This document shows, piece after piece, positions 56,745 to 64,000 of a stretch of DNA of 64,000 nt; position 1 is the first letter of the stretch, and the number at the start of each line of letters is the position of its first letter. Made by a program: the position numbers and the translations under genes. Source of the stretch: Alkalibacterium kapii (GTDB taxonomy: Bacteria; Bacillota; Bacilli; Lactobacillales; Carnobacteriaceae_A); NCBI RefSeq assembly GCF_007988865.1, contig NZ_BJUY01000002.1:97660-161659 (forward strand), in the 5' to 3' direction. The notes beneath the pieces are model-generated. The model was given only the letters and a program-made list of their open reading frames with translations. It had not been told where the DNA came from and did no database searches.

Positions 56745-56996
56745 TACACGTAAACTTCTATTAATAAACAAACAAGTCGTAGTGCCAACATTTAGCATTA
56801 AATGACTCAGTTTGTTAAGTTTGCCTTTTTCAGCATTGATACTATGGCTATCTCATGAAAAATTTCTATTCATTATAAAATTAAGTAATTTTAATTATAC
56901 CCATTGTGTTTGTTATATTTTTTTAATGAAAACGACCCACTCCTTTGTTAAAATATAATGTAGTGAAAATAATCACAAAAAAAAGGGAGACGGATT

Positions 56997-58541
56997 ATGA
57001 AAAAGAATATAGTTTTAGGAAGTTTGTTAAGTATTTCTCTTATGTTAGGTGGGTGTAGCGAAACAGACGAGCCTGTTTCAGACGAAACGAGTGATACTGA
57101 TGTATCTACAGATACTGAATTAACCAGCAATGAAGAAGAGTCAAGCGATGCTGTTACATCTGCGACATATCGAGAATACACAGATGTGGAAGAGCTTGAA
57201 GATAGCTATGATGTTATTATTGTCGGTTCAGGTGGCGCAGGCCTTTCAGCGGCTATTGAAGCCAAAGATGCTGGAGCAAATCCAGTTATCTTTGAAATGA
57301 TGCCTGTTGCTGGAGGGAATACTAAAAAAGCGTCTGCCGGAATGAATGCATCTGAGACAAAATTTCAAGAAGCTTTAGGTATAGAAGATTCCAACGAAGC
57401 GTTTTATGAAGAAACGTTTGCTGGCGGTGGAGAAACGAATAATGAGGAGTTACTGAATTATATGGTGGATAATTCAGCTGATTCCATTAACTGGTTAGAT
57501 TCTATTGGTATTACGCTGGATAATTTAACAACGACCGGCGGAATGAGCGTTGAACGTACACATCGTCCTACCGATGGTTCTGCTGTAGGCGAATATTTAG
57601 TGAATGGTCTTTTGGATAATATTGAAGAAAGAGACATTCCATTGTTTGTCAATTCTCAAGTTACAGCTATTTTAGAAGAAGACGGAGCGATATCTGGCAT
57701 AGAAGTGCTCGTTGATCAAACAGATAAACGAACAATTTCTTCTGAAGCGGTCGTCGTAGCCACTGGAGGATTTGGTGCCAACCCAGAGATGATTGTTGAA
57801 AACGATCCTGAATTAGAGGGGTTTGTTACAACAAACCATGAAGGAAGCACCGGGACTGGAATTGAGATGATTTCAGCACTAAGTGGTGATCTTGTTGATA
57901 TGAGTGATATTCAAATCCATCCGACTGTTGAACAGTCTTCTGGGTATTTAATTACAGAGGCTGTGCGTGGTGAGGGAGCGATATTGGTCTCAAATGAGGG
58001 TGTGCGTTTTACGAACGAAATGGATACACGTGATAAAGTATCTGCAAACATTATCGCTTTGCCAGAGAAAAAAGCTTACTTGATATTCGATGATGGTGTT
58101 AAAGAGAGAGTGCTCGCTATTGAAAAGTATGCAAGTGAAGGCTTCGTTAAGTCTGCTGATACCATTGAAGAACTAGCTGAAGACATGGCACTAAATGCCG
58201 ATAATTTGAAAGACACACTAGAGACATGGAATAATTCTGTGGCTGAAGGGGTGGACGAAGAATTTAACCGTACGACTGCTATGGATGAAGATTTGTCAAC
58301 GGGTTCATACCATGCAATCGAGATTGCCCCGGGCGTTCATCACACTATGGGTGGCGTAAAAATTAACTCATTGACAGAAGTTCTAAAAACTGATGGAACG
58401 AAAGTTAATGGCTTGTATGCAGCTGGTGAACTAACAGGAGGGCTGCATGGATCTAATCGTATTGGCGGTAATGCAGTGGCTGATATTATTATATTTGGTA
58501 GACAAGCTGGGAAACAAGCTGCGACATACACCATAAACTAA
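56997..58541 (+). CDS. FAD-dependent fumarate reductase-like lipoprotein
   Basis: 514 residues. Lipobox LMLGGC (Cys20), acidic linker to about 70, then a flavocytochrome c/fumarate reductase FAD domain: VIIVGSGGAGLSAAIEA (74-90), RGEGAILVSNEGVRFTNE, HHTMGGVKIN and NRIGGNAVADIIIFGRQAG. Faces outside and would reduce fumarate, urocanate or a related acid. The N-terminal FMN-binding domain that passes electrons to FAD in extracellular fumarate reductases is absent, so the electron donor must be a separate protein. Monocistronic between terminators. Confidence 0.87.
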   Translation: MKKNIVLGSLLSISLMLGGCSETDEPVSDETSDTDVSTDTELTSNEEESSDAVTSATYREYTDVEELEDSYDVIIVGSGGAGLSAAIEAKDAGANPVIFEMMPVAGGNTKKASAGMNASETKFQEALGIEDSNEAFYEETFAGGGETNNEELLNYMVDNSADSINWLDSIGITLDNLTTTGGMSVERTHRPTDGSAVGEYLVNGLLDNIEERDIPLFVNSQVTAILEEDGAISGIEVLVDQTDKRTISSEAVVVATGGFGANPEMIVENDPELEGFVTTNHEGSTGTGIEMISALSGDLVDMSDIQIHPTVEQSSGYLITEAVRGEGAILVSNEGVRFTNEMDTRDKVSANIIALPEKKAYLIFDDGVKERVLAIEKYASEGFVKSADTIEELAEDMALNADNLKDTLETWNNSVAEGVDEEFNRTTAMDEDLSTGSYHAIEIAPGVHHTMGGVKINSLTEVLKTDGTKVNGLYAAGELTGGLHGSNRIGGNAVADIIIFGRQAGKQAATYTIN

Positions 58542-58554
58542 TTAAAACAGATTG

Positions 58555-58585
58555 AGGCGACCGACATGTGTCGGTCGCCTTGTTC
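58555..58585 (+). terminator. Hairpin after the fumarate reductase-like gene
   Basis: AGGCGACCGAC (58555-58565) and GTCGGTCGCCT (58570-58580), an 11-bp perfect stem with a tight loop and TGTTCC after it. Confidence 0.8.
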
Positions 58586-58649
58586 CATATTATTCCCCAC
58601 TCTAGATTTAATACATAAAAACGTAAGACTTTTCAAAATTATTCGTTTC

Positions 58650-58702
58650 AACTATGGAGAACACGAGGGTAACACTTGTGCTCTTCATAGTTTATTTTTT
58701 TT
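58650..58702 (+). terminator. Long hairpin with T tract upstream of transporter B
   Basis: AACTATG ... CATAGTT closes a stem with inner GAG/CTC and ACAC/GTG pairing, followed by a run of nine T. It could be a terminator of a short leader RNA (attenuator) rather than of a gene. Confidence 0.6.
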
Positions 58703-58766
58703 TAAGCAAACTCAAAAAGGCTTACACTTCCCATTTCTCTCTCTTTATAACTTAGAAAAGGAGTCA

Positions 58767-58841
58767 ATGAATAGGGTGTGTGGGCTAGAGGCTATAAACG
58801 TTACCTTATTAATAATAAGATTACTTAGTATCGACGGTTGA
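58767..58841 (+). CDS. Possible 24-residue leader peptide or displaced start of transporter B
   Basis: ATG 58767 has a strong Shine-Dalgarno (GAAAAGGAG) and encodes a hydrophobic 24-residue peptide ending at TGA 58839-58841, just before homology to transporter A resumes in another frame. It is either a leader peptide or the original start of transporter B cut off by a frameshift. Confidence 0.35.
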   Translation: MNRVCGLEAINVTLLIIRLLSIDG

Positions 58842-58893
58842 TATTACGTCAATATCTTGGACACTTGAAGCTGCCGGTGTTATAGGTGGCTAT

Positions 58894-59961
58894 GTGTCAC
58901 TATCACTTATTGGCGTTAGCTTACTTACATATGCTTCACAAGGAAAGCTATCAAAGTACAAACAAGTAGGGCCGAGTGGCTTTCACCCAATTATTGGAGC
59001 TTTATTGGGATTGATCCCAGGTTGCGTAGCAACGATTGTTGTTTCATCAATGTATAAAAATAAAAAAATATCCTTTGGTGGTTTATTTGCAACATTTATT
59101 GCGACCTTAGGAGAAGGCTCATTTGTATTACTAGGAGCTTCTGACGAGGCGAGTGTCGTCGCAAACCTTAAGGCATTTTTCATCGTCAATTTAGTTGGCG
59201 CTATTGCTGCTATTGTATTTGGTTATCTTGTTGATAGTGTAGGCATACATATCTCTGTAAAAGACATTCCAGTGAAAGCAACCCATGATAAACATCATAA
59301 AAGTCAGGAAATAACTCTATCAGAAGTGATCATTAAATATATTGGGTTTTACCTCATTCTTTCTTTCAGTCTCTTTCTGCTGCCTGGATCTCTAATGGCG
59401 TTATGGGGTGGTGATTTACCAGGGTATGATTCACTTTTTGATCAAGCAGCTATTCTGTTTTCGCTTACTTCTATTATTTATTACTTTATATACACATTTA
59501 CTTCCAAAAGACAGAGCTGTTCTTGTGGCAATAACTTGAGAGAAGCGTTGGAACATGCCGTTATCGATATTTCTACAGTCATCGTTTATGTCTTTGCCGG
59601 ACTATTGGTTGCTAATTATATTATTGATATATTGATTGGACCAGAGACCTTCGATGCGTGGATGACCTCATCAGCTTTCATTGTCGTAGCTATTGCTGGT
59701 ATCATTGGCGCAACACCAGGTTGTGGCGGGATGATATCCGTTGCGGTCGCCTATTTAGCAATCCCTAATTTCCCGATAGCCGCATTAATCACAGCCGGCA
59801 TCGCAACAAGCGGGGACGGTATCTTCCCACTATTAGTATCCAATAAAAAAGCAGCGATAGTCATTACCGCATTAGGTCTGCTGGTTGCTTTGATCGTGGG
59901 GTATGCGTTATTGGCCTTAGGTATTGAAATCCAAAGTAGTTTATCAACGTTTGAAAGATGA
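58894..59961 (+). CDS. ArsP_2-family putative metal transporter, copy B, disturbed N-terminus
   Basis: 355 residues from GTG 58894. Highly similar to copy A throughout, including GATPGCGGMISVAVAY and ATSGDGIF, but the first loop reads GLIPGCVATIV instead of GLIPGCGATIV. Homology to copy A extends upstream in frame (TLEAAGVIGGYVS, 58858-58896), yet that part has no ATG, GTG or TTG start after the stop at 58816-58818. The first helix may therefore be partly lost, or initiation is non-canonical. No ribosome site precedes GTG 58894. Confidence 0.65.
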   Translation: MSLSLIGVSLLTYASQGKLSKYKQVGPSGFHPIIGALLGLIPGCVATIVVSSMYKNKKISFGGLFATFIATLGEGSFVLLGASDEASVVANLKAFFIVNLVGAIAAIVFGYLVDSVGIHISVKDIPVKATHDKHHKSQEITLSEVIIKYIGFYLILSFSLFLLPGSLMALWGGDLPGYDSLFDQAAILFSLTSIIYYFIYTFTSKRQSCSCGNNLREALEHAVIDISTVIVYVFAGLLVANYIIDILIGPETFDAWMTSSAFIVVAIAGIIGATPGCGGMISVAVAYLAIPNFPIAALITAGIATSGDGIFPLLVSNKKAAIVITALGLLVALIVGYALLALGIEIQSSLSTFER

Positions 59962-60050
59962 ATAATATAACTAGGTTAGCTATAAATAAACTATTACGGA
60001 TATTGTAGTGTTTATAACAAATATGCAGATGAAAAATTAATACAAAAGAA

Positions 60051-60118
60051 CCCTTGACCGTTTCTATCTTGAACACTTTTACAACAAAGTGCTCGAGAAA
60101 GCGGTCAAGGTTTTTTTG
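60051..60118 (+). terminator. Long rho-independent terminator
   Basis: CCTTGACCG ... CGGTCAAGG with inner CACTTT/AAAGTG pairing, then a T7 run. Confidence 0.88.
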
Positions 60119-60191
60119 AAGAAATAATACATTGTTATAGTATTACTTGTTTGTTTAAATGAAACACAGTGCATAAGCGCTTTCTTTGTAT

Positions 60192-60210
60192 TATACTGTA
60201 CTTAGAAGTA
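60192..60210 (+). promoter_or_regulatory. -10 element and dyad upstream of the ribbon-helix-helix gene
   Basis: TATACT (60192-60197) and, overlapping the start site, the dyad TACTT-AG-AAGTA (60199-60210). Autoregulation by the RHH protein is a reasonable inference. Confidence 0.4.
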
Positions 60211-60233
60211 TATAAGCAGGAAGGAGCCTTTTA

Positions 60234-60455
60234 ATGATTAATATAACAGTGAGTCTTGATCCTGAAGATAAGAAACTAATTGAAGGGCATGCGCGCTTAA
60301 AAAGCGTATCTATTTCAAGTTTGATCAGAGATACTATGTTAGAAAAAATTGAAAACGAGCTGGATTTAGATTTATTTAATCAGACGATACAAGAATACAA
60401 TAAAAATCCAAAAAGCATATCATTCGAAGACATGCTTAAGGAGCTATCTGATTAG
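60234..60455 (+). CDS. Ribbon-helix-helix antitoxin-like protein (RelB/DUF6290 type)
   Basis: 73 residues, Shine-Dalgarno AAGGAG. N-terminal beta strand NITVSLDPEDKKLIEGHA and helix SVSISSLIRDTMLEKIE form a ribbon-helix-helix; the C-terminus FEDMLKELSD is the usual toxin-binding tail. Antitoxins of this kind normally precede a RelE/ParE toxin. None follows, so it looks orphaned or regulates the downstream genes. Confidence 0.72.
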   Translation: MINITVSLDPEDKKLIEGHARLKSVSISSLIRDTMLEKIENELDLDLFNQTIQEYNKNPKSISFEDMLKELSD

Positions 60456-60498
60456 TACCAAACAAGGTTAAAAATATTTTAAATATTAGGAGTAAAAA

Positions 60499-60636
60499 GT
60501 TACGGCCAAACAACATAGTGGTGAAGAAAAGAAAATTAAAAAGCAGTTCTGGACGGGTTACGCCTTATTTTTAAGTATTACAGGTATCTTGGTGCTTGTT
60601 TATCTTGTATTAAGTACATTGAATTTCTTTGGTTAG
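60499..60636 (+). CDS. 45-residue membrane peptide without a canonical start codon
   Basis: AGGAG (60489-60493) is followed, after a normal spacer, by GTT where ATG or GTG is expected. The frame then encodes TAKQHSGEEKKIKKQF, one hydrophobic helix (YALFLSITGILVLVYLVL) and a stop. A mutated GTG is the simplest reading. It lies between the RHH gene and the DUF262 pair. Confidence 0.4.
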   Translation, partial: VTAKQHSGEEKKIKKQFWTGYALFLSITGILVLVYLVLSTLNFFG

Positions 60637-60737
60637 AAGTTCATAAATAAAAACATAATTACGTCTGATGCTTCAAGAGATAAATCTAATATTCAAATAA
60701 TAACGTCCATATTTAAATGTATTCAAGGAGAATCAAA

Positions 60738-62039
60738 ATGGCACTACTTCAGAAAGAATTAAAACTAACCAAATTCAAAGACTTACTGACCATGCAATTA
60801 ACCTTACCTCCATATCAAAGACCATATAGCTGGAGCATAAAATCAACCGCTACCTTGTTTAATGACACGTATGAAGCCTTTAAAGAGAGTATCGATGAGT
60901 ACCGTTTGGGCTCAGTAATCTTACATAAAGATGGACCCGATCAATATAATATTGTGGATGGTCAACAGAGACTTACCACTTTATCTATTCTCCTTTATTG
61001 TTTGAATGAAAAAAGGTTAAGGCTGCTTGAAGAAAAATATGATAAGCAATCGAACGAAGCCATTACTAGAAATTTTAGAGTTTTAAATAGAAAAATAAAT
61101 GACTTATCTAATGATGAATCACAAAAATATAAAGAGTATCTCTTAAATCAATGCACTGCCGTACAAATCGTTACAGATAATGAACAGGATGCTTTTCAAT
61201 TTTTTGATTCACAGAATTCACGAGGAAAAGAATTAGCTCCTCATGATCTATTGAAATCTTATCATCTACGAGAAATGAATGGTGAAGAAGAGCAGACAAA
61301 AATCAACATTATTAATCAATGGGAATATATTGATCAAGATATTTTAGATGATTTATTTAAAAATTATTTGTATCCTTTGACTCAATGGTATCGAAGAAAA
61401 GACGGATTAGGATATTCTTCAAGTAACATTTCCTCTTTCAAAGGTATCAAAGGAAACAATAACTACAATTACTCAATTTACCATAAAGCAAGCAACCTGT
61501 TTGTAGAACAATTTAATGCGAATGGCACTAAAGAACTTCTTTCTTCGAATTCTTTAAATCAGTTTCAATTAACCCAGCCTCTTATCTCTGGAACTAGGTT
61601 TTTTTATTATACGCTTCATTATGAACGAATGTTAGAAACCGTTCGAAAACGAATCAACCAATTTCACAATAAAGAAGAAGTCCCCAGTAAGCGTTCAGGA
61701 GATATTTACATCAAACAATTATATGAAACGGCCTTACTATTTTTTGCTGATAGATTTGGCACTGAGAGTTTAACTAAACCCATCATGCAAGTGCTTTATA
61801 CATGGAGTTATTCTTTGAGAATAGTCATGTATGCTGTCTATCCGCAGACAATCAATAAATACGCCTTGGGTCAACATGATCGAATAAATAATGGCATCGA
61901 TATGTTCACAGCCATTAGTGAAATGGATGATCCTGAAGAATTAAAATTGATTGTGCTTGAAAAGCCAGAGGGTGTTTTTAATAACGAAGATAAATATAGA
62001 GAGATGTACGAATTTATTTATAAAAAGAATAGGTGGTAA
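60738..62039 (+). CDS. DUF262 protein, first subunit of a tandem pair
   Basis: 433 residues, ATG 60738 after AAGGAG. DUF262 (GmrS-like, ParB/Srx fold) with LPPYQRPYSW near 32-41, IVDGQQRLTTLSIL near 72-85 (nucleotide-binding/hydrolysis motif) and FFDSQNSRGKELAPHDLLK near 155. The rest is helical with basic patches; no DUF1524 nuclease motif is seen. Ends three bases before the second subunit, so the two are an operon. Such proteins sense modified or foreign DNA in GmrSD/BrxU-type defence. Confidence 0.85.
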   Translation: MALLQKELKLTKFKDLLTMQLTLPPYQRPYSWSIKSTATLFNDTYEAFKESIDEYRLGSVILHKDGPDQYNIVDGQQRLTTLSILLYCLNEKRLRLLEEKYDKQSNEAITRNFRVLNRKINDLSNDESQKYKEYLLNQCTAVQIVTDNEQDAFQFFDSQNSRGKELAPHDLLKSYHLREMNGEEEQTKINIINQWEYIDQDILDDLFKNYLYPLTQWYRRKDGLGYSSSNISSFKGIKGNNNYNYSIYHKASNLFVEQFNANGTKELLSSNSLNQFQLTQPLISGTRFFYYTLHYERMLETVRKRINQFHNKEEVPSKRSGDIYIKQLYETALLFFADRFGTESLTKPIMQVLYTWSYSLRIVMYAVYPQTINKYALGQHDRINNGIDMFTAISEMDDPEELKLIVLEKPEGVFNNEDKYREMYEFIYKKNRW

Positions 62040-62042
62040 AGA

Positions 62043-63833
62043 ATGAACGATGATTTAGAAATAATATCAGTCTCAAGTATTTTGAATAAATATAATTATC
62101 TTGTACCTATATATCAGCGGAATTATGCCTGGACAGAAGTTCAAATAGTACAGTTAATTGAGGATATTGAGAGTGCGATAAAAGATGATACGGATCATTA
62201 CTTTTTAGGGAACTTAATTGTTAATAGGACAGATAATAATATGTATGAGGTCATTGACGGGCAACAACGATTAACAACCTTGTACCTTCTCAAAAAATAT
62301 TTAGGTATGATCTTCTTAAAAGACTCATTAAAATTTGAAGCAAGGGAGAAATCAAATCGTACACTTCGACATTTACATGATAGCAACTCATTAGAATTAA
62401 ATAATGATTTAGCGGCACCAGAAATTTTAAATGGTTATAGTATTATAGAAAATTTCTTTAAAGTTAAAAACATTGATAAAAATATGTTCATTAAAAAAAT
62501 GGAAAGTGTTTATTTAATTCAAATTCAAGTGCCGCAGAACATAGATTTAAATCACTACTTTGAGATCATGAATACGCGGGGAGAACAATTAGAGCTACAT
62601 GAGATAGCTAAAGCTAAAATACTCGAGAAACTAGAAAATGATAGTGAAAGAGCAACGGCCGCAATGATTTGGGAGAAGTGTTCTGATATGAATGCCTATG
62701 TACAAATGAGCTTTGATACAAGTATACGAAAAGAACTTTTTACAGATGATTGGGCCAAGTTAAACAAATCAATCACTAATTTTGATGCTATTAAAGATAA
62801 AGTTTCAAGTAAGGCAGATTTTGAAGATAAAAAAACATTAAAAGATATTCTTGAAAAAAATGATTTGGAAAGTACTAAAGAATATCAACCGGATATCGAG
62901 AATCAACGGTTCGAATCGGCTGTTTCTTTTCCTCACTTTTTGTTGCAGGTGAATGCCGCCATCAAAAAGAGCGGTGAAGAAGATTCTAGTTTGGATGACA
63001 AACACTTTCTAAATAATTTATCATGGACATGGTCGTCAGTAGAAAATGCAAAAGAATTTTTGTACCATTTATTAAAATGTCGCGTTTTGTTTGATAAGTA
63101 TATCTTGAAACGGGAGTTTGCTAGAGATTACAAAGAAACAGGTAAATGGTCTCTACAGCGTTTGGAGAAATATCGAGACCCCAAAAAAGGAACGGACCAA
63201 CCTCAATATATCAGTACATTAATTGATACAAACAAAATTAATCAAAAATTAAGAACCTTAGAAGCCTGTTTACGTGTTACGTATACCTCACCAAAGACGA
63301 TGCATTGGATCACCCTTGTTTTATCTGAACTATTAGCCAATGAAGAAGTCAACATTATTACTAAATTGGAAAATTATTGCAAAACAAAAGTTGATAATAG
63401 CAATTACCAAAACAAACAAGGCTTTGGTATTGAAAGAATCGTATTCACTTACCTTGATTATTTACTCTATAGGGACGGGTATACCTATCAGGAAAAGAAC
63501 ATATTAAACCCATTACAAGACGATTGGCAATTCCAATTTAGAAACTCTATAGAACATTTTCACCCTCAAAATCCAGTTGAAGTGGCACATTGGGAAGAAG
63601 ATGATCTGAATAGTTTTGGTAATTTAGCATTGATAACAGTTTCTGGAAATTCTAAATTCTCTAACTTGCCACCTGATGGAAAAATCCATTCGTATCCAAG
63701 TATAATGAATCAAAGTTTGAAGTTAAAAATCATGGAAAAAATGACATTAATAAATGATGGTAAGTGGACAGAGAAAAAAGCTCAAGAACATGAAAAAGAA
63801 ATGTTCTCACTACTGAAAAAGAAAAATATATAG
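62043..63833 (+). CDS. DUF262-DUF1524 protein, second subunit (GmrSD-like nuclease)
   Basis: 596 residues. N-terminal DUF262 with VPIYQRNYAWT near 22, VIDGQQRLTTLYLL near 74-87 and YFEIMNTRGEQLELHEIAK near 180. The C-terminal DUF1524 His-Me finger-like nuclease shows IEHFHPQNP, NSFGNLALI and NSKFSNLPP near 515-560. This is the full single-chain GmrSD layout, yet here preceded by a second DUF262-only gene. Low G+C, like the first subunit. Start coupled to the previous stop via GGTGG. Confidence 0.87.
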   Translation: MNDDLEIISVSSILNKYNYLVPIYQRNYAWTEVQIVQLIEDIESAIKDDTDHYFLGNLIVNRTDNNMYEVIDGQQRLTTLYLLKKYLGMIFLKDSLKFEAREKSNRTLRHLHDSNSLELNNDLAAPEILNGYSIIENFFKVKNIDKNMFIKKMESVYLIQIQVPQNIDLNHYFEIMNTRGEQLELHEIAKAKILEKLENDSERATAAMIWEKCSDMNAYVQMSFDTSIRKELFTDDWAKLNKSITNFDAIKDKVSSKADFEDKKTLKDILEKNDLESTKEYQPDIENQRFESAVSFPHFLLQVNAAIKKSGEEDSSLDDKHFLNNLSWTWSSVENAKEFLYHLLKCRVLFDKYILKREFARDYKETGKWSLQRLEKYRDPKKGTDQPQYISTLIDTNKINQKLRTLEACLRVTYTSPKTMHWITLVLSELLANEEVNIITKLENYCKTKVDNSNYQNKQGFGIERIVFTYLDYLLYRDGYTYQEKNILNPLQDDWQFQFRNSIEHFHPQNPVEVAHWEEDDLNSFGNLALITVSGNSKFSNLPPDGKIHSYPSIMNQSLKLKIMEKMTLINDGKWTEKKAQEHEKEMFSLLKKKNI

Positions 63834-64000
63834 AGCTATAAATTATTAACGTCAGTTGTGAATGTTATTTTCATCTCTTAAACTTAACAAGAATTATAAA
63901 GTAACTAGCTGACAAAGCAAAAGTATGAAATATCTATAGAAAAATTAAAGATAACGATGATATTTACTATGTTGACATTAATTAAATACTAGTGAACTCT
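63834..64000. other. Window end, no feature seen
   Basis: AT-rich sequence after the DUF262-DUF1524 gene; no terminator, RNA gene or coding frame I can support. Confidence 0.4.

Overview
The window reads as chromosome of a low-GC Gram-positive bacterium of the order Lactobacillales. Carnobacteriaceae-like, possibly halophilic or alkaliphilic, is my best guess, but no rRNA gene is present to settle it. Pointers are the dnaG-sigA pair, RexA/RexB-type AddAB (RexB without the usual iron-sulfur cysteines), niacin salvage under NiaR, ECF transporter S components, very acidic linkers on surface lipoproteins, and an Mrp-type cation/proton antiporter operon.

1-29.6 kb is compact core genome. It holds niaR (cut by the window edge) and niaX; dnaG-sigA; rplY; two stress-type proteins; trmK-nif3-pepT; rexB-rexA; a divergent envelope cluster on the minus strand (YkyA-like lipoprotein, polysaccharide deacetylase lipoprotein, DUF4015 glycosidase-like protein); lspA-rluD-pyrR; rqcH (minus); a MarR regulator followed by an ECF S component; a YrrS-like protein; a GTPase; and a second RluA-family synthase. 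Between the YrrS-like gene and the GTPase lies a three-unit tandem hairpin repeat.

29.7-34.1 kb is a seven-gene Mrp-type operon in the order E-F-G-(DUF4040)-B-C-D. No full-length MrpA is encoded; its C-terminal parts appear as a small separate subunit and as an N-terminal extension on MrpB. 34.1-38.9 kb carries ndk (minus), a YdbS/YdbT PH-domain pair, two tandem paralogous lipoproteins and a SWIM-domain protein.

39-50 kb is an accessory stretch of small, mostly membrane-spanning genes interleaved with two ABC exporter pairs. It is rich in single-base lesions: a T-tract frameshift in a lipoprotein, a nonsense mutation in a CPBP protease, a small gene with three in-frame stops, two frameshifted membrane genes, and a nonsense copy of a 55-residue paralogue. 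I found no comparable lesion in the first 38 kb, which argues for real gene decay rather than uniform sequencing error.

52-64 kb is a mosaic. An intact arsC lies beside a broken arsR. Two paralogous ArsP_2/putative manganese transporters flank an SDR fragment, a DUF262 fragment fused to an unrelated tail next to a SEC-C remnant, and a FAD-dependent fumarate-reductase-like lipoprotein. The window ends with an orphan ribbon-helix-helix antitoxin-like gene, a start-less 45-residue membrane peptide, and a tight two-gene operon of DUF262 proteins. The first of these has DUF262 only, the second DUF262 plus DUF1524. This pair is the best candidate for an incompletely described defence system.
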